DNA from: Cryobacterium fucosi
GTDB lineage: Bacteria; Actinomycetota; Actinomycetes; Actinomycetales; Microbacteriaceae
Direction of reading: 5' to 3'
DNA length: 64,000 bases
Assembly: GCF_004403515.1 (NCBI RefSeq)
Contig: NZ_SOHH01000064.1
Location: 109,431 to 173,430 of the forward strand
A program made the translations under genes and the position numbers. The notes below the pieces were generated by a model. It saw only the letters and a list, made by a program, of their open reading frames with translations, had not been told where the DNA came from and ran no database searches. This document shows, in pieces, positions 1 to 7,803 of this stretch (its first letter is position 1; every line of letters begins with the position of its first letter).

Positions 1-1
1 C

Positions 2-427
2 GTGCCGTTCACCCTCCGCTCCGGCAAGGCGCTCGCCGAACGCCGCCGGGAGATCGCGATCACCTTCAAACCCGTGCCCCACCTGCCGATCGGGTTGAGC
101 GGACTGCCGGGACCGACCGTGTTGCGAATCTTCCTCGGGCCCGACGAGATGGCCATCGACCTCAACCTCAACGGACCGGGAGACCCGCGCACCCTCGACC
201 GGGTGCGCCTCGGAGCATCCTTCGGCCCTGGCCAGCTGCTGGCCTACGGTGAGGTGCTCGAGGGGGTGCTCGACGGAGACCCTGCCCTGTCGGTCCGGGC
301 CGACACCGCGGTGCAATGCTGGCGCATTGTGGCGCCCGTGCTGGCGGCCTGGCGCGCGGGGAAGGTCCCAATGGACGACTACCCGGCGGGGTCGACCGGC
401 CCCGCAGAGTGGAAGGAACTCGGCTGA
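2..427 (+). CDS. zwf: Glucose-6-phosphate dehydrogenase, C-terminal part (5' end outside window)
   Basis: Only the last 141 codons are present; the frame is open to the window edge, so the NAD(P)-binding Rossmann half lies upstream. The visible part is the catalytic/dimerisation domain of G6PD: it begins with the strand PFTLRSGKAL, which in the family (VPFYLRTGKAL) lines the active site, followed by ITFKPVPHLP and the conserved VLRIFLGPDE segment. The family enzyme oxidises glucose-6-phosphate to 6-phosphogluconolactone in the cytoplasm, making NADPH for the pentose phosphate pathway. The downstream neighbour points the opposite way, so this gene ends its transcription unit. No opcA or pgl follows, although these often accompany zwf in actinobacteria. 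Confidence 0.9.
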   Translation: MPFTLRSGKALAERRREIAITFKPVPHLPIGLSGLPGPTVLRIFLGPDEMAIDLNLNGPGDPRTLDRVRLGASFGPGQLLAYGEVLEGVLDGDPALSVRADTAVQCWRIVAPVLAAWRAGKVPMDDYPAGSTGPAEWKELG

Positions 428-455
428 GGGGAGGCGTCCGGCGGAGCGGGAGAAG

Positions 456-887
456 CTAGGCGACGAGGCGAGCGCGCTCCGCCGACTGCGGGGCCGGCTG
501 GGTCACGGGCTGGGCCGCGGAAAAGGTCGGCAGGTGCACCGGAGCGTTCACCGTTGCGCGCTCTGGTTCAGCGTGCTCTGGACCAGCCCAAGCGGAGATC
601 GGCGCGGGGGTCCAGGGCAGCGCGGTGGGCTCGGCGACGACCTCGCCGCGCAGGAGCGAAGTCTCGGAGCGCAGCACCGCGGCGAGGGAGGCGGCGATCT
701 GGTGGGCCTTGAGGCCGTGGAAGATCACGTCAGTGTCGCTGTCGCTGCGGGGGACGAGCGTCCACTTGCCCTGGGCGCCTACCAGCTGTGACAGCTGGTT
801 GTGCAGGAGGGCGAAAACCTGTTCGTCGCTGAGCTCGGGCACGGGTGCGGCAATGACCGGTGCGACGCGACGTCGGCGACCAAACAT
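456..887 (-). CDS. Hypothetical protein, 143 aa
   Basis: I do not recognise the family. The protein opens with a basic stretch (MFGRRRR), then a predicted helical/alpha-beta region over residues 18-90 (ELSDEQVFALLHNQL, GKWTLVPRSDSDTDVIFHGL), and ends in a 50-residue tail rich in Ala, Pro and Glu that is probably disordered. There is no signal peptide or membrane segment. The ATG is preceded by a purine-rich AAAGGGG about 6 bases upstream. Codon use is like its neighbours, supporting a real gene. It converges on the zwf end with a 28-base gap. Function unknown. Confidence 0.6.
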   Translation of the reverse strand: MFGRRRRVAPVIAAPVPELSDEQVFALLHNQLSQLVGAQGKWTLVPRSDSDTDVIFHGLKAHQIAASLAAVLRSETSLLRGEVVAEPTALPWTPAPISAWAGPEHAEPERATVNAPVHLPTFSAAQPVTQPAPQSAERARLVA

Positions 888-980
888 CGGGAGCCCCTTT
901 CAATTGGCATGCTGCTGTTGCTACCAGTGTGCCGCCCGGAAGGGGGCTTGACTGGATGACACGCCGCGGGAAACCGCAAG

Positions 981-1169
981 TCAGCTCTCGATTTGCCGTT
1001 CGTCCGCGTCCTTCATGACCGTGCCGATGGCAACCGCGGCGCTGAGCGCCCAACCCAGCCACATCAGGACGAGGCGCCAGTCCCTGGGACCGCTCCGGGT
1101 GGCCTGCAGGATGTTCCACCCGCCGGCGACGACACCGATCATGGCGCTACTGAAGATGAATTTTCGCAT
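981..1169 (-). CDS. Small membrane protein, 62 aa
   Basis: This short protein has two predicted transmembrane helices (about residues 4-22, IFSSAMIGVVAGGWNIL, and 33-50, LVLMWLGWALSAAVAIGTV) and a short charged C-terminus (KDADERQIES), so a hairpin in the inner membrane is likely. The start is well supported by an AGGAGG ribosome site about 7 bases before the ATG. It is transcribed away from the TetR gene at 1287, so the intervening 117 bases probably hold promoters for both. No family recognised and no function is proposed. Confidence 0.6.
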   Translation of the reverse strand: MRKFIFSSAMIGVVAGGWNILQATRSGPRDWRLVLMWLGWALSAAVAIGTVMKDADERQIES

Positions 1170-1257
1170 GTGAGGGCCTCCTGCCTCCTACGCTACCGGG
1201 CCGGGCCGTCTCAGGTTCCCCGCGTGCTGTCTCAATCTCTGACCGATCGTGCAGGAT

Positions 1258-1273
1258 TTGACCGATCGGTCAA
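1258..1273. promoter_or_regulatory. 16-bp perfect palindrome, probable TetR operator; leaderless tetR promoter
   Basis: TTGACCGATCGGTCAA is a perfect inverted repeat. A second partial copy of its core, GACCGATCG, lies at 1241-1249. Immediately downstream is a -10-like TAGGGT (1275-1280), ending 6 bases before the GTG of the TetR gene at 1287. The palindrome thus sits in the promoter of the regulator. A symmetrical 15-17 bp site next to its own gene is the usual arrangement for autorepressing TetR proteins; binding is inferred. Confidence 0.7.
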
Positions 1274-1286
1274 GTAGGGTGATCGG

Positions 1287-1937
1287 GTGCCTCCAGAATC
1301 TTCCCCGACTCACCCCGTTGTCGCGCCTCACGCCGAGTCCCGGCAGCATCCGGTCACCCGGCCGAGCACCGGCGACGAGCTGCGGGCCACCGCACTCGCC
1401 CAGTTCGCGTCGATCGGCTTCGCCGGTACCTCCTTGCAGCAGATCGCCGATGCCGCCGGCTATTCGAAATCGAGCGTGCTGTATCACTTCGCCTCGAAGG
1501 AGGCCCTGCTGGGGGAGGTCCTGACCCCCGCGATCGACCGGCTCGAGGTCATCCTCGGCCGGTTCGTCGCCGCCCCCGACGGCACCGCGTCGCGGCGGCG
1601 TTTCGTCGACGACTTCATCGACTTCCTGCTCGAGTTCCGGCTGGAGCTGCACACCTTCATCAACCAGGCCCAGTCACTGCGCGGCATTCCGGTCATCGAC
1701 CGGGCGGGCCTGCTGATCGTGCGCCTTTCCGACACCCTCTGCCACGAGGGCGCCAGCACGGAAGACCGCATCCGCTTCGGAATCGCCCTCGGCGGCGCCG
1801 CGTACACCCTCGTCGCGGGGATGACCTTCCTGAACAAGGACATCGCCCCGGCCGACGAGATCCGCCAGGCCCTCTCCGTCGTGATCACCGAACTTCTCGC
1901 CCCCGTCGCCGTCCACACGTCCGAGTCCCGGAAGTAG
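1287..1937 (+). CDS. TetR/AcrR family transcriptional regulator
   Basis: A 216-aa DNA-binding repressor. The TetR helix-turn-helix spans about residues 32-78: ALAQFASIGFAGTSLQQIAD, AAGYSKSSVLYHFASKEAL. The C-terminal ligand-binding part is divergent. The first ~28 residues are Pro/His-rich and probably disordered. The GTG start has no Shine-Dalgarno but lies 6 bases after TAGGGT, so a leaderless mRNA is likely. Only four bases separate its stop from the MMPL start at 1942, so it should be the first gene of an operon with the MMPL and YhgE genes and most likely regulates that export cassette through the palindrome at 1258-1273. The inducer is unknown. Confidence 0.85.
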   Translation: MPPESSPTHPVVAPHAESRQHPVTRPSTGDELRATALAQFASIGFAGTSLQQIADAAGYSKSSVLYHFASKEALLGEVLTPAIDRLEVILGRFVAAPDGTASRRRFVDDFIDFLLEFRLELHTFINQAQSLRGIPVIDRAGLLIVRLSDTLCHEGASTEDRIRFGIALGGAAYTLVAGMTFLNKDIAPADEIRQALSVVITELLAPVAVHTSESRK

Positions 1938-1941
1938 CACC

Positions 1942-4881
1942 ATGGCCACCCTGCTCTACCGCATCGGGCATGTCGCCTACCGTCGCGCCTGGCTCATCCT
2001 CGGCATCTGGGTTCTCCTCCTGGCCGGGATCCTCGGCGGCGGCTTCGCTCTGGGCGGACACAGCCAGGAGTCGTACGCGATCCCCGGCACCGAATCCCAG
2101 GACACCATCGACAAGCTCGCGGAGGTGTTCCCGGCTGCGGCCGGCGCCCAGGTGCAGGTCGTCTACCGGGCGCCGGACGGGGCATCCGTCACCGAGCCGG
2201 CCTACCGGGCCGCCATCGAGGAGATGGCCACCTCGATCGGCGACGTGCCCGGCGTCGACACGGTGATCACCCCCTTCTCGGAGTACGCCTCCGGCGCGAT
2301 CTCGAAGGATGAGTCGACCGCGTTCAGCCAGGCGCAGCTCAGCGGACCGTCGACCGAGGTCACCCAGGCCACCCTCGACGGGCTGACCGCGACCACATCG
2401 ATCGGCAGGGACGCCGGTCTCCAGGTGGCGTTCGGCGGCCAGGTGTTCCAGGACAACACGTTCGGGATCACCATCACCGAGGTCTTCGGCCTGCTCTTCG
2501 CCGGGGTGGTGCTGCTCGTCACGTTCGGCTCGCTCGTCTCCGCCGGGATGCCGCTGCTGATGGCTGTGATCGGCGTCGGCGTCGCCATCGGCGGCATCAC
2601 CGCGATCTCGGCGTTCGTGCCCGTGTCCAGCACCGCTCCCATGCTCGCCCTCATGCTCGGCCTCGCCGTCGGCATCGATTACTCCCTGTTCATCCTGTCC
2701 AGGCATCGCACCCAGTTGGCGCGCGGCATCGAGCCGCACGAGTCCGCCGCCACCGCCGTCGCCACGGCGGGCGGTGCCGTCGTGTTCGCCGGCCTGACCG
2801 TCATCATCGCCCTGCTCGGGCTGCTCGTCGTCGGGATCCCGTTCCTCAGTGTGATGGGCGTTGCCGCGGCGTTCGCGGTCTTCGTGTCGATCGGGGTCGC
2901 GATCACCCTGCTGCCGGCGATCCTCGGCCTGGCCGGGGCGAGGCTCGCCCCGAGACCCGGAGGACGGGCCCACCGACGCGCCATGATGCCGGACACCGGT
3001 CGCCCCACCCTCGGCCGGCTCTGGGTGGGCGTCGTTCTCAAGGCGCCCGCGCTCGTTGTGCTCGTCGTCGTCGGGATCCTCGGCACGCTGGCGATTCCGG
3101 CCCTCAGCCTCGACCTGAACCTGCCCGACGGCGCCTCCGAACCGGCCGCATCCACCCAGTACACGGCCTACAACCTGATCGAGGACGGTTTCGGGCCCGG
3201 CTACAACGGGCCGCTGATCGTGGTCGTCGATATCACCCAGACGACGGATATCTTCGCCGACCTCGGCGCCATCGGCGCACGCCTGCGCGCCCTGCCCGAC
3301 GTCGCCTTCGTCAGCAAGGGAACGCCGAATCCGACGGTCGACACCGCCATCATCCAGGTGATGCCGGGCAGCGCCCCGAACGCCCCGGAGACCAAGGACC
3401 TCGTGCAGTCCATTCGGGCCCTCGCACCCGAGATCGACGCGTCGCTGGGCACCCCCATCGCGGTGACGGGTGCGACGGCGGTCTCGATCGACATCTCCAA
3501 CCGGCTCAGCAACGCCCTCATCCCGTTCGCGCTGATCGTCGTCGGGCTGTCGATCCTCCTGCTCACCATGGTCTTCCGTTCGATCTTCGTGCCGGTCAAG
3601 GCCGCCCTGGGCTTCCTGCTGTCCGTGTTCGCGTCGATCGGCGCCACCGTGGCCATCTTCCAATGGGGCTGGTTCGCCGACCTGATCGGGGTCGCCCATC
3701 CCGGGCCGATCCTGAGCTTCCTGCCGATCCTCCTGATGGCCGTGCTGTTCGGCCTCGCCATGGACTACGAAGTCTTCCTCGTCTCCGGGATGCGTGAGGA
3801 ATTCGTCGCCAGCGGCAACCCCCACGACGCCATCGTGCACGGTTTCTCGCACGCCGCACGGGTCGTCACGGCGGCGGCGCTGATCATGTTCTTCGTCTTC
3901 TTCGCCTTCGTGCCCGACGGAACCGGGGCGATCAAGGGCATCGCCTTCGCACTGGCCATCGGCGTGTTCCTCGACGCCTTCCTCGTGCGGATGACGCTGG
4001 TTCCGGCTGCGATGGCGCTCGCCGGCACCTGGGCGTGGTGGCTGCCGCGCCCACTCGACCGGCTCCTGCCCGACGTCGACATCGAGGGCGTCGGCCTGCG
4101 CCGGCACCTCGCCGACAGCGTCTGGGCCGGGGCCCAGGATTCCGCGATCACCGCGGAGGGCGCCTTGCTCGGCGTGCCGGAGTCCCCGCTCGGGCCGCTC
4201 GACCTCTCGGTCGCGGCGGGCTCCGTCGTGCTCGTCACCGGCAGCGCGACCCGCCGCCGCGTACTCGCCGCGACCCTCGCCGGGCGCCTCGACCTGGTCT
4301 CGGGGCGGCTCCAGGTGTGTGGCGCGCCGCTTCCCAGCGAGCGGGGCAAGGCCCTGCGCACGGTCGCTCTCGCCCAGGTGGGCGGTCGGCACGACACCGG
4401 GCTCACCGTCGGCGAGGTGCTGGCCGAACGACTCGACCTCGCCCACCCGTGGCACCGCACGGCCAGGCGCCGCGCGGAGCTCGTCGTCTGGCTGGGCCGC
4501 CTGGAGATCGCCCTCGGGCAGCCGCCCGGAACGCGTCCGATCGCGTCAGACACGCCCCTGGCCGCCCTGCCGGCCATCGATCGGGCCGTTGTGCTGGTCG
4601 CGGCGGCGCTCGCGGAACGCCCCCGCGTCGTCGTCGTCGACCTCGGCGACGGGCTCCCCGTCGACCCGGCCGGCAGGGATCTCGTCGCCATCCTGGCGGC
4701 ACTCGCCCCGGCCGCCACCACGCTCCTCCTCGGATCCGGAACACATTCCGGGTTCGGTTCCCTCGCCGCCCGCGGCCCCGGCGCATACGGCGAATACGGC
4801 GCGAGAGCCGTGCAGGAACTCACCCTCAACACCGACACGGACACCGGCACCGACCTCGACAGAAAGGCCCTCCAACGATGA
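1942..4881 (+). CDS. MMPL family (RND-type) transporter fused to a degenerate ABC-ATPase-like domain
   Basis: Residues 1-700 form a complete MMPL transporter: two repeats of an extracytoplasmic domain plus multi-helix membrane bundle, with the paired family motifs GIDYSLFIL (about residue 244) and AMDYEVFLV (about 607). Such proteins export lipids or drugs using the proton gradient. Residues ~735-930 are unusual. They follow the order of an ABC ATPase, but the P-loop position reads VLVTGSATRRRVL (near 767) without GK[ST], the LSGGQ position reads PLAALPAIDR, and Walker B reads VVVVDLGDGLP (near 896) with no catalytic Glu after Asp. It should therefore not hydrolyse ATP. The stop overlaps the next start (ATGA). 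Confidence 0.85.
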   Translation: MATLLYRIGHVAYRRAWLILGIWVLLLAGILGGGFALGGHSQESYAIPGTESQDTIDKLAEVFPAAAGAQVQVVYRAPDGASVTEPAYRAAIEEMATSIGDVPGVDTVITPFSEYASGAISKDESTAFSQAQLSGPSTEVTQATLDGLTATTSIGRDAGLQVAFGGQVFQDNTFGITITEVFGLLFAGVVLLVTFGSLVSAGMPLLMAVIGVGVAIGGITAISAFVPVSSTAPMLALMLGLAVGIDYSLFILSRHRTQLARGIEPHESAATAVATAGGAVVFAGLTVIIALLGLLVVGIPFLSVMGVAAAFAVFVSIGVAITLLPAILGLAGARLAPRPGGRAHRRAMMPDTGRPTLGRLWVGVVLKAPALVVLVVVGILGTLAIPALSLDLNLPDGASEPAASTQYTAYNLIEDGFGPGYNGPLIVVVDITQTTDIFADLGAIGARLRALPDVAFVSKGTPNPTVDTAIIQVMPGSAPNAPETKDLVQSIRALAPEIDASLGTPIAVTGATAVSIDISNRLSNALIPFALIVVGLSILLLTMVFRSIFVPVKAALGFLLSVFASIGATVAIFQWGWFADLIGVAHPGPILSFLPILLMAVLFGLAMDYEVFLVSGMREEFVASGNPHDAIVHGFSHAARVVTAAALIMFFVFFAFVPDGTGAIKGIAFALAIGVFLDAFLVRMTLVPAAMALAGTWAWWLPRPLDRLLPDVDIEGVGLRRHLADSVWAGAQDSAITAEGALLGVPESPLGPLDLSVAAGSVVLVTGSATRRRVLAATLAGRLDLVSGRLQVCGAPLPSERGKALRTVALAQVGGRHDTGLTVGEVLAERLDLAHPWHRTARRRAELVVWLGRLEIALGQPPGTRPIASDTPLAALPAIDRAVVLVAAALAERPRVVVVDLGDGLPVDPAGRDLVAILAALAPAATTLLLGSGTHSGFGSLAARGPGAYGEYGARAVQELTLNTDTDTGTDLDRKALQR

Positions 4882-6797
4882 GCACGCGGCTTGAGAGACT
4901 GTTCAGCCGCACGCCCGGGCAGCGACGGTGGGCCTTCGGATCACTGCTGGCCGGCCTGATCGTGGTGCCGCTCGCCGTCGCGGGCCTCTTCGCCGGCGCC
5001 CTTGCGAGCGCCGACCAGCGGGTCGATACCCTGCCGGCCCTCGTCGTCAACAACGACACCTTCGTCACGACCACCCTGCCGGACGGCTCGGAACAGAAGG
5101 TGCTCGCCGGGCGCCAGCTCGTCACCGAACTGACCGGGCCGGCGACGGCCGGCTCCCCGTCCACCGGCTTCGCCTGGGCGATCTCCAATTCGGCGGATGC
5201 CGCGGCCGCGCTGGCCGCGGGCCAGGCCTACGCCGTGCTCACCATCCCGGCCGACTTCTCCGCCTCGGTCACCTCGCTCGGCGGGTCGACGCCCACCCGC
5301 GCCGACCTCGGCATCCGCACCGACGACGCCCACTCCTACCTGGCCGGGTCGGTCGCGCAATCGGTGGGCACCGCCATGACGGGCGTCTTCGGACGCGACA
5401 TCACCGCGCAGTACCTCAGCGCCCTCTACTCGAACCTGTCCGGGTTGGGGGAATCCCTGACCCGTGCCTCCGACGGCGCGGCGCAGGTTTCCTCCGGGGT
5501 GACCGGCGTCGCCACCGGCCTCGACAGCCTGGCCTCCGGCACCGCCTCCGTGGCCTCCGGCGCCGCTTCCGCGGCATCGGGCGCAGCCGCGCTCTCCTCG
5601 GGGGTCGCGGGCTACACGGGCGGGGTGGACGCGTTGAGCTCCGGCCTGGCCGGCCTCGGCACGGGCGCGGCCGGGCTCAGCCGGCTCAGCGACGGCTGGG
5701 CGCAGTACGCCGGGGGAGTCGGCAGCGCGGCGGACGGTTTCGGTTCGCTGACCGCCGCACTTCTCGCCAACCCGACGAATGCGCCGTACGCCCAGTCCCT
5801 GGCCGACTACCAGGCCGCTCTCGACACCCTTGCCGGGCAGGGAACCGCGCTCAGCGGCCAGACGACGACCGCGATCAGCGGCGTGCAGGGCGGAATCGCC
5901 CAGAGCGCCGCCGGGGCGTCCCGCCTGGCCGCCGGGTCGGCAGCGCTGCGCACGGGAGCGAGCGAGCTCCAGGCCGGGATCTCCGGGCTCTCCGACGCAG
6001 TCGCGGGGCTCTCCGGGGGAACCGCGGCCGCGGCATCCGGCGCCCACCAGCTCGAATCCGGCGCCGGCGAGCTGGCATCGGGACTCAAGGACGGCGCGGC
6101 CAGTGCCTCCAGGCTGGGCGAGACCGACCCGGAGCAGACCGCCGCCGTCGTGTCCGAACCGGTCGTCATCGTCAGCAGCCGTGACAACCCGGTCGATTCG
6201 ATCGGGCCGATCATCGGCATGGTATTCGTGCCGGTCGGGTTGTGGATCGGTGCGCTGGCGATCTTCCTGGTGCTGAGTCCGCTCTCCGCGACGGCCCTCG
6301 CCTCCACCGCCGGGACCGGCCGCCTGGTCGGGCGCGGCCTCGGCCGGGCCTTCCTGGTCGCGGCGGCCCAGGCCGTGGTCGTCGTCGCCCTGTTGCATAA
6401 TTCGCTCGGTGTGTCCTGGCTGTTGCTGCCGTCGACCCTGGCCTTCGCGGTGTTCCTCGCATTCGTCTTCGTCGCCGTGCACCACTTCCTCGTCGCCGCC
6501 TTCGGCCGCGTCGGGATAGTCGTCTCCCTGGTGCTGCTCGCGCTGCAGATAACCGCGGCCGGCGGACTGTACCCGATCGAGCTGGTGGCGAAACCGTTCC
6601 AGTCGGTGAGCCCCTTCCTGCCGCTGACCTGGGCGGTCCGGGGAATGCAGGCCATCACCGCCGGCGATGGCGGGAACGCGGCGGCCCCTGCCGCCTTCCT
6701 GGCCCTGTTCGCGCTGGCCGCGGTGCTCCTCTCGCTCTGGACCGTTGCCCGACGGCGCGGAGCGCGCTCGTTCGGGGTGGCCCTGACCCGCGGGTGA
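4878..6797 (+). CDS. YhgE/Pip family membrane protein
   Basis: A 639-aa protein with the YhgE/Pip layout: one N-terminal membrane helix (about 17-38, SLLAGLIVVPLAVAGLFAG), the family segment LPALVVNNDTFV, a long extracytoplasmic region, and about six C-terminal membrane helices (from residue ~450). Residues ~190-420 are Ser/Gly/Ala-rich with regularly spaced Gly-Leu pairs, typical of the coiled region in these proteins. Relatives include Lactococcus Pip (phage receptor), and the fold is related to ABC-2 permeases. The ATG overlaps the MMPL stop by four bases, implying translational coupling and joint action with the MMPL protein in the envelope. Substrate unknown. Confidence 0.85.
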   Translation: MSTRLERLFSRTPGQRRWAFGSLLAGLIVVPLAVAGLFAGALASADQRVDTLPALVVNNDTFVTTTLPDGSEQKVLAGRQLVTELTGPATAGSPSTGFAWAISNSADAAAALAAGQAYAVLTIPADFSASVTSLGGSTPTRADLGIRTDDAHSYLAGSVAQSVGTAMTGVFGRDITAQYLSALYSNLSGLGESLTRASDGAAQVSSGVTGVATGLDSLASGTASVASGAASAASGAAALSSGVAGYTGGVDALSSGLAGLGTGAAGLSRLSDGWAQYAGGVGSAADGFGSLTAALLANPTNAPYAQSLADYQAALDTLAGQGTALSGQTTTAISGVQGGIAQSAAGASRLAAGSAALRTGASELQAGISGLSDAVAGLSGGTAAAASGAHQLESGAGELASGLKDGAASASRLGETDPEQTAAVVSEPVVIVSSRDNPVDSIGPIIGMVFVPVGLWIGALAIFLVLSPLSATALASTAGTGRLVGRGLGRAFLVAAAQAVVVVALLHNSLGVSWLLLPSTLAFAVFLAFVFVAVHHFLVAAFGRVGIVVSLVLLALQITAAGGLYPIELVAKPFQSVSPFLPLTWAVRGMQAITAGDGGNAAAPAAFLALFALAAVLLSLWTVARRRGARSFGVALTRG

Positions 6798-6807
6798 CCC
6801 TGGCCGA

Positions 6808-7677
6808 TCAGTGGCGGCGACCCGGAAACAGCGCCTCAAGCGCGCGGGTGGATCGAGGAGAGCGCCGCGGACGGGCCTGCATCGTGTGCAACCGGGCGAA
6901 CGCGAGGGTCTCCACCAGCAGGGCCAGCCGTTCCTCCTCGGTCTTGCACTTGCGGGTGTTCACCTCGGCGACGATCTGGCCGTCCCAGCTCGCCTTGGCG
7001 AGCATCCCGAGGACCTCGGCGACAGGTTCGCTGCCGCGGCCGGGCAACAGGTGCTCGTCGAAGACCTTGCCCTCGTCCATGGAGCCGGAGCCGTCACAGA
7101 GATGAACGTGACGGAGCCGGTCCCCGAGCGAGGTGGCCATGGCCAGGCTGTCGTGCCCGCTCAGCGCGCAATGTGAGAAGTCCAGGGTGACCGCGTCGCA
7201 GTCCATCAGGGTCGGGTCCCAGCCGGGTGAGTACGCCTTCACGCTGCGACCGCCGAACTTCCACGGAAACATGTTCTCGACGGCGATCGCGATCCGGGTC
7301 TGGGCGCTGATCTCGCGCACGATCGAGAGGAAGTCCACGGCGTACTCGGCCTGCCAGCGGAACGGCGGGTGCACGACGACGGTGGATGCCCCCACCGACC
7401 TGGCCAGTTCGGCCGAACGCTCGAGCTTGACCCGAGGGTCCCTGCCCCAGACGAAGTGTGTCAGCAAGAGCACCGGGGCGTGGACCGACAGGATCGGAAG
7501 GTGGTATTTCTCGGAGAGCGCTCGCAGCGCCGCGGCGTCCTGAGTGACCTCGTCGCGGGTGACCATGATCTCGATACCGTCGTACCCGGCCAGCTTCGCG
7601 AGGCGGAACGACTGTTCTGTGGGGAGAGGGTAGGCGCACGTCGTGCTCATGCCGATGCGGATCATTGGCGCCAGCAT
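6808..7677 (-). CDS. Sugar phosphate isomerase/epimerase (xylose isomerase-like TIM barrel)
   Basis: A 289-aa AP-endonuclease-2/xylose-isomerase-like TIM barrel. Metal-site and barrel motifs appear in order: GYDGIEIMVT, LSVHAPVLLL, VVVHPPFRWQ, IAVENMFPW (metal Glu), LDFSHCALSG (Asp/His), HVHLCDGSG, and VAEVNTRK (C-terminal Glu). The substrate cannot be told from sequence. AAGGA lies 9 bases before the ATG at 7677, supporting that start, although a second in-frame ATG at 7665 (MIRIGMST) would also fit. It converges on yhgE with a 10-base gap and is divergent from the trehalose gene. Confidence 0.8.
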   Translation of the reverse strand: MLAPMIRIGMSTTCAYPLPTEQSFRLAKLAGYDGIEIMVTRDEVTQDAAALRALSEKYHLPILSVHAPVLLLTHFVWGRDPRVKLERSAELARSVGASTVVVHPPFRWQAEYAVDFLSIVREISAQTRIAIAVENMFPWKFGGRSVKAYSPGWDPTLMDCDAVTLDFSHCALSGHDSLAMATSLGDRLRHVHLCDGSGSMDEGKVFDEHLLPGRGSEPVAEVLGMLAKASWDGQIVAEVNTRKCKTEEERLALLVETLAFARLHTMQARPRRSPRSTRALEALFPGRRH

Positions 7678-7803
7678 AGTGGTCGTTCCTTAACCGTTGG
7701 GGGGTCTCGCGACCATTGTCCCGGCCGGGTTTGTGGACCGGCTGATAACCTAGGAGTAGCAGCAAGGTGCTCGCGCGAGGCGCGCGCCGGAACGGAAGAG
7801 ACC

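Noticed and set aside
1885..4455. 856-codon open frame on the minus strand opposite the MMPL gene
   Set aside because: It is an antisense shadow of a G/C-ending coding frame; composition is low-complexity Arg/Gly/Asp/His and no family motif is visible.
4150..4881. Functional ABC ATPase domain giving ATP-driven transport by the MMPL protein
   Set aside because: Walker A Lys, signature motif and Walker B Glu are all absent.
7369..7803. Upstream extension of the trehalose gene
   Set aside because: This part overlaps the isomerase gene on the other strand and has no OtsA-like sequence; it is open by chance.
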